From positions 1,054,001-1,118,000 of the forward strand of contig JAHLMK010000005.1 in assembly GCA_019915135.1 (NCBI GenBank): a DNA stretch of 64,000 bases. The letters run 5' to 3'. The stretch is from Strobilurus pachycystidiatus (Eukaryota > Basidiomycota > Agaricomycetes > Agaricales > Physalacriaceae). The position numbers were made by a program, and so were the translations under genes. Below, in pieces: positions 43,501 through 53,436 of the stretch. The notes under the pieces were generated by a model, which did not search any database, was not told the DNA's origin, and saw only the letters and a list, made by a program, of their open reading frames with translations. Position 1 is the first letter of the stretch. Each line of letters starts with the position of its first letter.

Positions 43501-44374
43501 AGAGGCAAGGGCTCTCAAGGAAGAGACCGCCGAGTCACTGGGAGAATGGATCTTCGAGGACATTCTGTGCAGGTGGGGTTGTATCAAGGAAATTGTAACC
43601 GACAATGGGCCAGCAATCAAGAAGGCTTTAGTACATATTGAACAGAAATATGGTATTACAGGTATCTTGATCACGGCGTACAATAAGCAAGCCAACGGAA
43701 AGGTTGAACGAGGACACTGGGATATCCGTCAATCTCTCTTCAAGGTATGCAGGGGTAAACCCGAGCAATGGCCAGAGTTCCTACATGAGGTCCTTTGGGC
43801 AGAGCGCATTACCATAAAGAGAAGTCTAGGTACTTCAGCGTTCCAGGCAGTAACCGGTTGTGAACCAATCATGCCAATGGACCTGGAGGAATTGACTTGG
43901 CTGGTCGAAGCACCAGGTCGACTGGTCTCCCATTCGGACCTTATTGCCTTCCGAGCTAGGCAGCTCATCAAGCACAAGGAAGATACTGCCAAGTTAAGGT
44001 CGAAGGTCCTTCTAAATAAACAGAAGGCCGCGGCGAAGTTCCTAGAGGACTTCCAGAACAGTATCCCTCGCTACAAATTCAAAACTGGTGAACTAGTGCT
44101 AGTAAGGAACACTAGGATCGAATCAGAAATGAATGCGAAGTTCAAGGAAAGGTTTATGGGACCTTACGCGGTAGTAACAAGGACCTCGGCAGGAAACTAT
44201 GTGGTCTGCGAGTTGGACGGGACAATCTACAAAGACAAGATAGCTCAGTTCCGTGTAATACCTTTTGTATCGCGACGAGATCCTATAGACCTTGGAAAAC
44301 AGTTCTTTGATCGACTACACTTCATAAGTAAGCCGATCACAAAGACCTTAGATGTCCTTGCGAGAACTACGTGA
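40529..44374 (+). CDS. pol: Retrotransposon Pol: RT, RNase H, integrase
   Basis: The ORF is open from the slippery site at 40481. RT: RSRWFCVVKKDGKKLRLVHS, GGTLDLFVGYDERLL, LKTLPMGWTNSVPIF and a catalytic box FTRPYIDDV (YIDD in place of YVDD/YMDD). RNase H: LSVDTSYQAVGFYLSQ, AKRELFGLFRAL, LEIEVDAKYI. Integrase: zinc-binding HDRAGH then CVLCQKR, the D-D-E core AYIDTFRM, IVTDNGPA and NGKVERGHWD, and a C-terminal GPYAVVTR..GNYVVCELDG beta domain. I see no chromodomain. At 1281 residues from the first listed codon it is of ordinary Gypsy length. No lesion is seen. Confidence 0.95.
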   Translation: MLILERSPEGNIEVKQSWIPGDNRETFGEGDLTSLYMKKSPNRVHQAAKRLRKQHAFMHASMHQASTHMTVPEHMVTPTGLLKVPAKTQGFRKVFNINQIAGDQEEFKSYATATLNLFYGVPKELEQVFTGLSVTLPKDYMAEAQQEFLRLESQIPKRGVFVGKKYKPVALKTKAHLGTLPEEFRIKRHIHGDPLAGMPELVPDPPPFVPTGRYTAERREQIQADHVGDFLTDAERRIIDSICCKQNEGFAWEESEKGHFKPEFFPPVDIPVIPHTPWVLRNIPIPPGIYDEVCKIIKHKLDSGVYEPSNSSYRSRWFCVVKKDGKKLRLVHSLEPLNAVTIAHSGLPPATEELAESFAGRSCGGTLDLFVGYDERLLATASRDMTTFSTPYGALRLKTLPMGWTNSVPIFHDDVTTILKDEIPAFTRPYIDDVPVRGPATRYEQADGTYETLPGHPEVRRFVWEHLVNMNRIIQRMKHAGGTFSGHKAIICAEEIVVVGHVCTYEGRKPAEDRVKVISDWPPCKALTEVRSFLGTAGIFRAFVKDYSKKALPLTRLTKDITKFRWTDEEQESMDTLKEAIRTCPMLKPLNYEWSTPITLSVDTSYQAVGFYLSQVDPKDPKKRYFAKFMSLTLNEREARYSQAKRELFGLFRALSACKYYLLGCRKLEIEVDAKYIKGMLSNVDSLANANLQRWAEEILMYHFTLVHVPGKVHGPDGLSRRPASEHDVVVPRPHINIEDDEVNTFEYQEPKGLPIEKQPLDFDTFRNDIDSRGGYFQEIVRSPLPDHIKVSKAVRTAGLVNVKDIEGWMHITEFPELNKSKRERLWETYLPKLQPYLQSEDVLEDEDLEKWSKDFFVQHEKLYRTHLDSHPRRVLLPNERIPVCKALHDRAGHKGQYSVLQLIMKRFWWPGMEVDIRWYVRTCVLCQKRQKRNIKVAPTITSTPGIYERAYIDTFRMPKAGEESTRKKRPSKWAGFNAVTVARCGLTSWPEARALKEETAESLGEWIFEDILCRWGCIKEIVTDNGPAIKKALVHIEQKYGITGILITAYNKQANGKVERGHWDIRQSLFKVCRGKPEQWPEFLHEVLWAERITIKRSLGTSAFQAVTGCEPIMPMDLEELTWLVEAPGRLVSHSDLIAFRARQLIKHKEDTAKLRSKVLLNKQKAAAKFLEDFQNSIPRYKFKTGELVLVRNTRIESEMNAKFKERFMGPYAVVTRTSAGNYVVCELDGTIYKDKIAQFRVIPFVSRRDPIDLGKQFFDRLHFISKPITKTLDVLARTT

Positions 44375-45023
44375 CCTTGAGCACCCAGGACTGGACTACA
44401 GCTTCAAAAGGAAGCCAAGGTACCATACCAGATGACGGGGACGTCATCAGAAAAGTAAAGAGAGAATAGAGGGACATCGGTCCATTTATTCAAAGACTAT
44501 AAAAATTTTATTTAAGACTTATTCTGTGCCCAGCTGGCTACAAAGGTAGCTAAGGTAGCATTGAACTAAGGACAGAATAAGGAAGCAAGACAAGGCACGA
44601 GGCATCAGGGAAGTGGCGGGGTGCGAATAAAGAAAAAGCTTAAAGGTGATGGAACCGTAAGGTGATGTGGTAAGCGCAAAAAGGAAGCACCACGCACCAA
44701 ACCACCACCACGACAATGTCAACAAGTTCGCACCAAGACACCGAGCGCAAGGAGGGCGTGAAGGTAAGCAACCAACACAATCGCCGGCAGGGCGGCATGC
44801 GAACTTACTTACCAAAAGGAGCAGTCGCCGCCGCCGCCGCCAACGTCGCCACAAGAACATCAGGAGCCTCCCGCAGCTCAGGAGGAAGAGGAAAAAGAGG
44901 CACTAGCGCAGGAACAGGTGAGTGACGGGCAACGACGCGTAAAGAGACGAGAAAACTCACCACGACCACTCTTTGCGCTAGCCCCCTCCCATCGCCTGTG
45001 AAGCCAGGCCGGACCACGTCAAG
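44375..45023. other. Non-coding spacer behind pol
   Basis: The first half is AT-rich. From 44700 it becomes CGCC/CACC-rich. An ORF starting MSTSSHQDTERKEG (44716) could be a first exon spliced onto the 45024 gene, with a donor GTAAGC at 44764. I cannot confirm this, and no terminator or promoter element stands out. Confidence 0.3.
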
Positions 45024-46832
45024 ATGACCCGCCCCCTGTTTAACTACAGCGGCTTCCTCACGAACATGACCGCACCGCCAGAGCTGGACGCAGGGATCAG
45101 TCTGCGCCTGGCCGAGTCACTGTGCGCCAGCCCAGCGTCAACCCGCGACATTCTGCAGGCGGCCGGTTACAAGGGGTACCTCCGTAACGGCGTCTTTTGG
45201 TTGACTTTCCAGGACGCACTCGAATCGACCCCAGCGGGCAAGGCCACTCCGCTGGAACGCGTCGAGATGGCGCTGAGCGCCGCGTGGCACGACGCCACGA
45301 CCTACAGGAGGCAGGTCCGCCCCGTCTACGACATCACCTTCCTAGATAACGACCGCATCGCCCCCGAGCTCGTGCTCCGGCTTTCAGAAGACGACGCCCA
45401 GCGTTGTTTTCTGGAGCTGGATCACCTCTGGAACTTTGTGCGCGACCAGGACCGGGCTAATCTATTCTGGGGCGCGCTGCTCGTGGAAATGCGAAGACAG
45501 CGCGACGAGACCGCCCTCCAGGGGTCGTTCTACAAAACGATGGATAATCTGATCGAAAGCGCGATAACCGAGCTTGGAATCGCCAACTACGAGCGCGACG
45601 GGACGCCCAGCCTCGACAGCAAGGTCGAGGACGAGGATACGCCGCGCCCCACGATGCAGGAGATTGCGAAGGAGGAGTCACCTAGTCCTCGCGACTCGCG
45701 AACGCTGTCCCCGGCGCCCTCCTCGCACCATGAACCCACGCACAAGCCCGAGGCGGAACCCCCCAAGCGCAAGCCGTATGTCGCGGCGAGCAAAGGAGGT
45801 CCCAAATCGACCACCAAGTACGTCCACCGCACCCTCGCGCCGCTAACATTTGCTGACGCTCCGCCAAGGCCGAAGGCCGTCGCAATAAAAGTGGAACCCA
45901 AGGACAAGGACGTCGCCCCCGCCAGGAAAACCTCGGTCGCGCGCGCCACCACTGGTGGAAGCCAGAAGCGCAAGTTCGTCGAGGAGGAACCGGAGGAGGA
46001 GGACGAGCTGGAAGAAGACGCCGAAGCCAGCGCCGAGGAGGAGGACGACTTCGTCCTCGACGTGCGCGACAAGACCAACCCGCGCATCCCCCTCCACCGC
46101 GACGACGGTGTCTGCGTCCCCTGCATCAAGCAGCGGTTGACGTGCACCTACTTCCGGATTCACGCCACGCCCGCCGAGAAGAACAACAGTTTCACGTGCG
46201 ACCAATGCAAGGAAAAGGACGGACAGCACGGTCCGTGCTGGGTCGCGTGGAGGCGAAGTCAGGTCCCCGCGCCATGGAAGGAGGTCGCGCTGAAGGTCCG
46301 CGCCCAGTTGCAGGCCGTGGCGAGGAACAAGCCCGACTCCCAGATCAGGGCCCGCCGTCACCAGGACTATTCCGACGCCGCCCAAGCGATCGCGAAGGAA
46401 GCGGACCAGCGGTGGAAGGAGGAGAAGCAGAGGAAGAAGGACGAGCCCCCGGCGAAGCGCCGTCGCGTCGAGAGCACGGCGGGAAAGAAGGGCAAGGCGA
46501 AGAAGGAGGAGACGTCGGACGAAGAGGGCACCGGCGACTCCGACATCGAGGAGGTCCACGCGCCCCGCACCCGCCTCCAAAAAGGAAAGGTTAGCGCAGC
46601 CCCGCCTCCCGCCTCGACCAAGTCCTCGAAGGGGGCCACCACTTCGATCAGCGCGGTCCAACGACAGGACAAGGGCGAAGGAGCCAGCCGTCAAGGTGCG
46701 ACGTCCTCCGCCTCCACCAGCCGCGTCGACCCCGCCGAGGACGTAGACAAGGTCCTGGCGTTGTACTTCTCCCTGAGTGAGAAGAGTCGCAAGAAGTTTA
46801 GGAAGATCGCAGAGATTGCGGTGGGACGTTAG
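45024..46832 (+). CDS. Extra sense ORF, Zn2Cys6-like nuclear protein (602 aa)
   Basis: The intronless ORF from ATG 45024 is distinctly more GC-rich than the pol gene before it, with C/G-ending codons, suggesting a different origin. The N-terminal 180 residues are a helical globular domain (LRLAESLCASPASTRDILQA, WHDATTYRRQVRPVYDI). A Pro/Ser linker and an acidic EEPEEEDELEEDAEA tract follow, then a cysteine cluster CVPCIKQRLTC, 19 residues, CDQCKEKDGQHGPC. This CX2CX6C-CX2CX8C layout resembles fungal Zn2Cys6 clusters with a long central loop. A basic PAKRRRVES signal comes next. DNA binding in the nucleus is inference. The stop at 46832 lies 390 bp before the stop of the antisense gene, so the two genes converge. 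Confidence 0.7.
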   Translation: MTRPLFNYSGFLTNMTAPPELDAGISLRLAESLCASPASTRDILQAAGYKGYLRNGVFWLTFQDALESTPAGKATPLERVEMALSAAWHDATTYRRQVRPVYDITFLDNDRIAPELVLRLSEDDAQRCFLELDHLWNFVRDQDRANLFWGALLVEMRRQRDETALQGSFYKTMDNLIESAITELGIANYERDGTPSLDSKVEDEDTPRPTMQEIAKEESPSPRDSRTLSPAPSSHHEPTHKPEAEPPKRKPYVAASKGGPKSTTKYVHRTLAPLTFADAPPRPKAVAIKVEPKDKDVAPARKTSVARATTGGSQKRKFVEEEPEEEDELEEDAEASAEEEDDFVLDVRDKTNPRIPLHRDDGVCVPCIKQRLTCTYFRIHATPAEKNNSFTCDQCKEKDGQHGPCWVAWRRSQVPAPWKEVALKVRAQLQAVARNKPDSQIRARRHQDYSDAAQAIAKEADQRWKEEKQRKKDEPPAKRRRVESTAGKKGKAKKEETSDEEGTGDSDIEEVHAPRTRLQKGKVSAAPPPASTKSSKGATTSISAVQRQDKGEGASRQGATSSASTSRVDPAEDVDKVLALYFSLSEKSRKKFRKIAEIAVGR

Positions 46833-47221
46833 TAGCGTCCCGCCGCAATTCCCTTTTATATATACACAAACTTTAGTCACAGTGCCACAATGGACACTTT
46901 CGTATACGCATCGCCCGCCCCGCCCCGTTGTACTTTATATGAAAATTTACAACTTCTTGTAACGAAAGAACCGTGTGAAAACACTAAGGAAACAAGAACA
47001 AGGACCTTAGTTGAAACCTTAAGTCAAGGGGAGAATCCAGGACTCTCCTTGATATACCAGAGGTCGCAAAGGTCGGAAGCTAAGGACTTTGTTAAGTCGA
47101 AAGGGCCCACAAGGAACTGCGTTGCAAGTAAAGTAATACAGGCAGAAGCAATGTGACTAAGGACAAGCTGTAAGGAATAAAAAGAGAGGCGACCTTTAGG
47201 TCAAAAGAAGTCATCTAAGGA

Positions 47222-48359
47222 CTAAGCAAAACGACTCCAATCAGGAGGGACCGCAAGGTTCGCAAGGCGCGCATAGAAAGGTCCTGCGTGGCTAAGGTCG
47301 ATTGCTAACGTACTAGCAGCAAGGAGTTCGTAGTCTACTTCGGTGGCCTCCGACCAGTCGATGAGCCAGAGTAGTGGATCGATGATAGGCAGCGACTGGT
47401 TGGGGCGCTGGAAACACAGAAGTTACAAACGGACCTCAAACTACGAAGTTGTTCACGGACCCGATTGGCGGGAAGGTCAATCTCGGGGATCAACCGACGC
47501 ATATTGGGAGGTCTATCCAACGCGTAGGCGTCGTCCCAGCCGTAAAGAGCAGAGTTCTGACGTTCGAACCCTGGCCACCACTTCATAACCGTGACAAGGT
47601 CGGCAGGAAGGTCCCCATACTGAACAGGAAGGACCTTCAGGTCGTCAGGCCCGATGTAAAGCAAGCGAAGGAGTGTGGAAAAGCCGGAGTAACCACCAAA
47701 GTGGGCCTCGACCTACGTCTAAGGTCAGTGCCGACCACAAGACATGAAAGGAAAAGACCAGGTTTAACTCACCATGAAAGGTCCAATGAACTCTTGGGTA
47801 AACCAAGGGTGACTCGCAAGGATGTCCATGTTAAGGTCCCCCAGGTGGAAGCGGGCGCCTTCACCGTCAAAGGTATTGCCTTCGGCGAACCAAGCCTTGC
47901 AAAGTTCGACGGCGGTGTAGTACAAAGGAAAGAAGTGCGCCTTGAAACCTTGAGGAATGGCCCCGTTCTGGAAGTGAAAAGCGGGTTCCCAGATATAACG
48001 AAAGCGGACCTAAGGACCATCCGATTAAACGAGAAAAGTGTCGAGACAAGTTCAACTAGACTGACCAGAACGTGCAAAAGATAGCGCAAGGTCGGGACGT
48101 CTAGAGGTTCGTCACGACCAAAGGCATGAACCGGAGGCTTGAGCTGGGGAAGGAGGCGAGTGTCGTCTTCCGTAGCTAAGGTCCCATCCGGATGACGGAC
48201 TACCGCAACGAAGTAGCGTGTATAGTTGTACATCTCCATGGCGCAGCTCAGCGCAAGGTCCGCTGTGACTAAGTCATGTTGAAAGGAGGTCAAAGGCGAG
48301 CGAAGTCGAACGCCTTGAATGCGCGTATCTGCAAAGGAAGGCAGGACGGGTGCGGGCAT
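47222..48359 (-). CDS. Antisense extra gene 2, unknown (spliced)
   Basis: ATG at 48359 begins MPAPVLPSFADTRIQGVRL. I infer four exons. The first runs to about RYLLH, then VRFRYIWEPAFHFQNGAIPQ... to GPFM (donor GTGAGT), then VEAHFGGYSGFSTLLRLLYI... to REQLRSL, and finally SLPIIDPLLWLIDWSEATEV to the stop at 47224-47222. All introns are GT-AG on the minus strand. The predicted protein is soluble and aromatic-rich with no motif that I recognise. Because its introns are on the strand opposite to the element's transcript, they would survive retrotransposition. It ends 390 bp from the convergent sense ORF. Confidence 0.65.
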
Positions 48360-48733
48360 GATCAAAGATGAGATTCCTGTCTCCAGGACCGACTTAAAAG
48401 AGGACCCTCATCAGTCGAAGGTCCGAACGAACCGATAAAATGCAAAGTTTAGGCGCCACCTATCTAAAGGTAGGTACGATCGGCGATAGCCGATCGAACT
48501 AAGTTCGATCTTAGACCTACCAAGGTGCGGTCAGGAAAAAACTTTAAGGGTTCAAATCAAAAGGAGTTGGATTATGCACCAACTGGGCCTAGAGTAGTCT
48601 AAGGAAATAAAGTGACTACCGCTCCTACAAGTGGGAAAGGAATCCGAAACCAGTATGAAGACGAAGTAGTGAAAACTATGAGTAGTACTGGTTAAGACTT
48701 GGCGAAAGTTAAGCTAAAGTAGGACCTTGTAGT

Positions 48734-50271
48734 CTACTGAGCCTGGTCAATCGCGTCTAAGGCCGAGATATAAAGGTCGCGAGTCGACTGCAGGACTTGG
48801 ATACGGCCCCGAATCTCGTTGAAAGTCGAGATAATGTCGTGCCGGTACTGGCGCTCCAAAATGACCAAGTTGGGCGAGATGTTGGGGTCGTCAAGACCAG
48901 ACAACCTTGACATACGCTTGTGGACTTGGGCCAAGGCAGCAGACAGACCATTGATGTACTGGTTCGCTAAGGGGAAGTAACCAGGAATCAACAAGGCAAA
49001 CCAAGGAGCGAGGAAGAAGCACCTTACCGCCTTCAAGTTGTTTAAGAACGACAGGTTCGACCCCAAAGGTCGAAGGCCGGGCCGCCTTTACAACACGGCG
49101 AGCGTTCTCATCGTTAAGCTTACGCTTAGGAGGAGCTTCTTGACCATTGATCGCGCCCAAGGTTTGAAGGGCTTTCTGGTAAACACGGGCGTTAATGTCC
49201 ATACCGGGAAGAGCTGCGAAAGGAAGGTAACGGACGGAAGATGACTATTAAAGAAGTCATAAGGAAGTCCGGGACAAACATAGGATTCAAAGGAACGTAC
49301 CGCTTCGGCTTCCTTTGACAAGGAATTGGCGACTTGGAGCTGGCGAAAGGCTTCAATAAAGGAAGATGAGACTGGCAAAGAAATTGAGCGCACAGTATCA
49401 CCGACGACGACAACGGAGTCCTCACCGTCGCTCTCGCCAGCTGCCACATCGTCAGCCCAATTAAAGTACTCCGGACGAAAGAAGCGCGCACAAGAGTCGG
49501 GATCCATCGCGACGTCGCCGTCTCCCGTCTCGGCTCGTTTCTCCATGGCCTCGGTAACGACCTCGGGCGATTTCTTCGTCTTCTAAGCGAAGACATCCAG
49601 AGGTTACAGTAGGAAACCAACGAGTACCGAACGGACATACCTTGCCTTTCTCAAGCTTGTCCGGCTTGAAATAAGCGTTATCCGGATGCATAGGGTGACC
49701 CGGGGACAGGCCAGGGAAGTGGGCGTTAGACGCCTTCTTGCAGCTGCTCACCAAAGGTTGGAGGATATGAGCGATGTGGTGCGTTGGCGTCTGAGGGTGA
49801 ATCCCCAGCAGGTGTACCAGCATCCCTACATAGAGGCGGAGGTTGAAAAAGAACACCGCCATGTCCGTCGACACCTTGGAACCATTCAGAAAGGTGCGAA
49901 GGTCATGGGCGACGGCCTAAAAAGAAAACAAGGACAGGATGAAGTCAGGATCAGGAAAAAGAACACAGCGAAGGAGTACACACAAGGACTCTCTCCATGA
50001 TCTTGTCAACATAGCCGGTGATCTCCAGTGCCACGTCGGGATTCGAACACGCCTTCTTGAGGTCCAGACGATGGACCTTGGGAATGATGAGCGTAAGATG
50101 CATGCCGAGGTACATAAGGAAGTCGGGTGTGTTGGCTGGAGGGTCGTAGTCGAGCGCATAAGCGACGAGACCGGCGCCAAGGTCGCGCGTAGTGATCAGG
50201 TCCTTCGCGGACGGAACGTGCGGCGTTGTGGGAAGCAGCTTTGCGATGGGAGTCCAAGTTTTGGGAGCCAT
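48734..50271 (-). CDS. Antisense extra gene 1, unknown (spliced)
   Basis: ATG at 50271 begins MAPKTWTPIAKLLPTTPHVP. Exons follow with AVAHDLRTFLNGSKVSTDMA, KTKKSPEVVTEAMEKRAETG, KALQTLGAINGQEAPPKRKL and ANQYINGLSAALAQVHKRMS to the TAG at 48736-48734. Introns are short and GT-AG, although the first donor is ambiguous (GTCCTT or GTGTGT, both phase 0). The protein has an N-terminal helical domain, an acidic middle (WADDVAAGESDGEDSVVVVG), a basic PPKRKLNDENARRV patch and a C-terminal helical, coiled-coil-like end. No family is recognised. It starts only 198 bp inside the 3' LTR, so its promoter may lie in or next to the LTR. Confidence 0.65.
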
Positions 50272-50454
50272 GATAGAATAAAGGCAGGAATGAAAGCTCT
50301 GAGGACAAGTCCCAGGACCTTTTATAACGGAACAAGGTTAGGCAAAAGAGGGTCCATCGGGCGATAGAAACCAAAAGGAGACTTCGTCACGGCGGCCTGG
50401 TACCCAGGATAAAGGTTCTGAACCACCAAGGACTATGTCGCGGATGACATTTCA

Positions 50455-50469
50455 TAAGTCAAGGGGAGA
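50455..50469 (+). other. Polypurine tract before the 3' LTR
   Basis: The purine-rich AAGGGGAGA abuts the TGATACG start of the 3' LTR at 50470. This is where plus-strand DNA synthesis would be primed. Confidence 0.75.
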
Positions 50470-52122
50470 TGATACGCAGGGTACTATTCCAGTACTAGAA
50501 ACGGGGAATTTTGCGATTCCTGAACAGCCCAAAGACCTTAGGAACCTCCAGTCAAGTACTTAGGATAGAGCACGCAGGAGTTACTGCCTTGACGCGGGCA
50601 AGCCTCCAGGACAAGGTCCAGGCGCCTTAACAAGTCCTTTAGGACAGGCGCGATCGAAACCTTCGATCACCTTCATCCGAATATCCTTATCTTTCAAAAT
50701 CCCGTACCTTTGCGTGTACCTTGTACTACAGACGATGTGCTATAACCATTCGCACCCAAGGAGGGTCCAAGGTCTCCAGGCGGTTCAGTTCGAGCGACCC
50801 AAGACCTGCGCACCTCAACCCAAAGACCCGGAAGGTCCCGAAATAGTTCAAGGACGTCACAACCCTTTTGGGGAAACAATCTTCGGAGCTGTCAAGGACT
50901 CCGAACCGACGCCTTCCGCTATGCCGATCGATCATGATCCACGATCAAGGACCACCCCGAAAGCAGGGTGTATTACCACTTTAAGAAAGCACTCCCCTGT
51001 AGTGTCTGCGCTCGAAAGGACGTTCTTAACGATCTCCATCCAACCTATCCACAAGAAAGCAGGTGTCCGTAGGACCTTGCAACATAAAGATACCTAAGGA
51101 TCGAAGTCCTTATCGGACCTTGATCTCCTGGGCACAAGGATTGTACCATACCGCCAAGGTGGCGTATATGGCTAAAGGACCAAGCGGCCTGTCCGCAGTT
51201 GTTTCGACCAGGGATAGCCAATAAGAATCCAGCACTTGTATGACTCGAAAGTCCGATGTATCCGATCCTAGAATAGATGCTTACTCAGTAGGAACCCACC
51301 AGTAGTATAAAAGGGCCCAAAGGACCCATATTTCGGTAGCTTAGAGCCCCCTCCAGTAGCCGCTAGTCAGACGCAGCCATTGTAGTGAATCTATCTCGAG
51401 TTTCGACTCATTTCTGCAAAGTACACAAAGACCCCAAAGACCTTTCCAAGATTTAAAGACATCAGGTGTTGCCAAACTCCTTGAAAGACTCGAAAGAACC
51501 TTATTCCGACGTACCAAGTCAAGTACCAACGAATCTACTTGGTGTTAGAACCTTGTATTCGCAAGAAGGCCGGTTTGCAAGTGGTTCTGCCCTGCACTCA
51601 CGCTCTTTCGTGAAGTACTTCCCTTTGAGGAATAAGTCGAGTTTGAACGAGTGTTGTCAACGTCTGAGACACCTTTCGGAACCTTTGGTCCCGGTGCAAG
51701 ACACTAGAAGTTTGGTTTAAGTGCAAGAAGGAGTCCTTATCGTTAGCAGTCCAGTGGCGTAAAACCTGCGGTAGCGGCCTGACGATTCCAAGACAAAGTC
51801 CTTGTACACCAGAGCACTTGATAGGTAGAAGCTACATTGCCTCGCGCTGTTTAAGGTCTTCATACGTCAAGAGGTTCGGCCTACGACTTCAAGGTTTTCT
51901 TGTGTCATTTCGATCAGAATCCCTACACCCCCAAAAACAACTCGTAGTTTAACTACAGCGATTCGGAATACATCTCTATTTCTCCATTACCCAAAAGCAC
52001 CTTGTTCTCTCGAACCTTTGTGCACCCCAGCTCCCTTACAAGGAGTACTAGTTGTGATAAGGATTGATAGTGTGGTTAGACGATAGCTTCTTTTCAGAGG
52101 TCTATTCCGAACTTGCACATCA
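50470..52122 (+). repeat. 3' LTR
   Basis: It is 1653 bp, identical by eye to the 5' LTR except for one A/G difference and a 15-bp segment absent here near 50690. It is followed by ACGG, the second copy of the target duplication. Confidence 0.95.
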
Positions 52123-53139
52123 ACGGACATCATGCGATCAATGACCCTAACAGCAAGAAGTCAGCAAAATGATGCTCGGGAAGAAAGATAACAATGATAC
52201 GCACTCTTGCGCCTCGCTCGGGGGCAGCAGCTCCGTAACCTTCTGGAAAAGCTTGGTGCAAGCGTCCTTTGCCAACTGAACGTTCGCCACCGCCCGAGCG
52301 TTGAAGCCAGCTCGGACCTCCTCGGGTTGGAGAGCAAACTTCTCCGCCCAGTACTTCTGGCGAAACCCATTCCTTTCCCTCTGCGGCAGCTTCGCCGTCT
52401 CCGCCTTGCAAGCCTCGAGCATTGCCGGCTGAGTCGCTGCCCAGAGTTGAAAGCCGTGCGATCCGCGAATGGCGCCCCCATTGTCGCCAAGGACACGCAC
52501 AAGCAGAGCAGCGATCGGATCCTTCTGTGGTTTCAAACTCTTTTTGACGGCGGTCATTTTTGGCACTGCATCCGCGAGGCCTTTGAGCAGATTGAAAACA
52601 CCCTAGAAGACAGGGTCAACTACTTGCGCATCGACAGAAAACAGATATTCATCACTCACTCGTCGTGTGGCCTGTATAATCAAGGCATAGGACGCCTTCT
52701 CTTTTTCACACACGACGTCGCGGGTGTAGCAGTAAGGCACTTCGCCGGGCAATGTGGCGCGGAATGGACGGCGCCACTTGTAACGCTTCAAAAGCTTGTT
52801 GGCGGCGCCGTCGCCGATGTCCTTGCAATTACCGTGGTCGTGGATTTTCCGGGCCCCGATGAAGCGAGCCAAAGCGTGTGACTTGACAAATTCAAGAGGT
52901 TCGCCCTTTAGCCAGTTTTTTAAGTGTTGTTTGGCGGCATACTGCGCTAATTTGTGAAGGAAGTTGTCGGTCAGCGGTGGTGGAACGTAGGGTCTGGAGA
53001 CAAATCATTTTATGTCATTGTTTGTTTTTCATCACCTTCCCATCAAGACTTACTCGGTGCTTTCCACTCCCTCCATCCTCTCCGCATCTGGCACTGGTGC
53101 AGCACCGCTCGCTGGGTTGCTGTTCACTGGGTCGCTCAT
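52123..53139 (-). pseudogene. Gene A-prime, 5' half (split by retrotransposon)
   Basis: ATG at 53139 begins MSDPVNSNPASGAAPVPDAE. The exons seen are 53139-53054, one beginning EPYVPPPLTDNFLHKLAQYA, then (after a GTGAGT...TTCTAG intron) GVFNLLKGLADAVPKMTAVK to LLPPSEAQE, and VIDRMMSV ending at the LTR. From PKMTAVKKSLK onward it parallels gene A exon 3 (ISKLTKTQIAKDPVANFLSR, QLWGTANFDSLKAEFD). The first exons differ from gene A, so the N-terminal region is not shared. The coding sequence stops at the 4-bp duplication and continues on the other side of the retrotransposon at 35735. The 297 bp to the plus-strand gene at 53437 is probably a shared divergent promoter region. Confidence 0.75.
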
Positions 53140-53436
53140 GGTGGTTTTGGTATACAAGGCGAGATGTTTACTCTGGCAGCGCACAAACCAACACTGGAAC
53201 TGACTTCGACATTCTGACAGCGACGGCCACTTATTTGGAACGGAGAAGCCCGAGGGGAGCAGCGCTCGAGACTTTGCGCGGCGACTTGCGAGGCGAGCAG
53301 TAGTCAAGCCTCTTCGGTACGGTCACTCATCTAGACGGCGTTTCCAGCCACGCGCCTCTCCCCAGTCTCTCATAAGAACTCTGGTGGGTCATTTTCATCC
53401 CATCCTTCCTTTCCCCCCCCAACCATCTCCAGCACC

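Larger units (their letters stand above)
35736..52122 (+). mobile_element. Full-length 16.4-kb Ty3/Gypsy retrotransposon with extra genes
   Basis: Two LTRs (35736-37403 and 50470-52122) begin TGATACGCAG and end GCACATCA. They differ by one substitution (near 36385/51104) and one 15-bp segment present only in the 5' copy, which explains the length difference exactly. ACGG flanks both outer ends. A primer-binding site follows the 5' LTR and a purine tract precedes the 3' LTR. The order is gag, pro, pol (RT, RNase H, integrase), placing it in Ty3/Gypsy. Between pol and the 3' LTR are 6.1 kb carrying one sense and two antisense genes. All coding regions appear intact, so the copy is young and possibly active. 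Confidence 0.93.

Noticed and set aside
45587..46880. Long minus-strand ORFs of 186 and 345 codons opposite the 602-codon ORF
   Set aside because: GC-rich codon composition of the sense gene opens the opposite frames; their translations are low-complexity Leu/Ser/Arg runs without domains.
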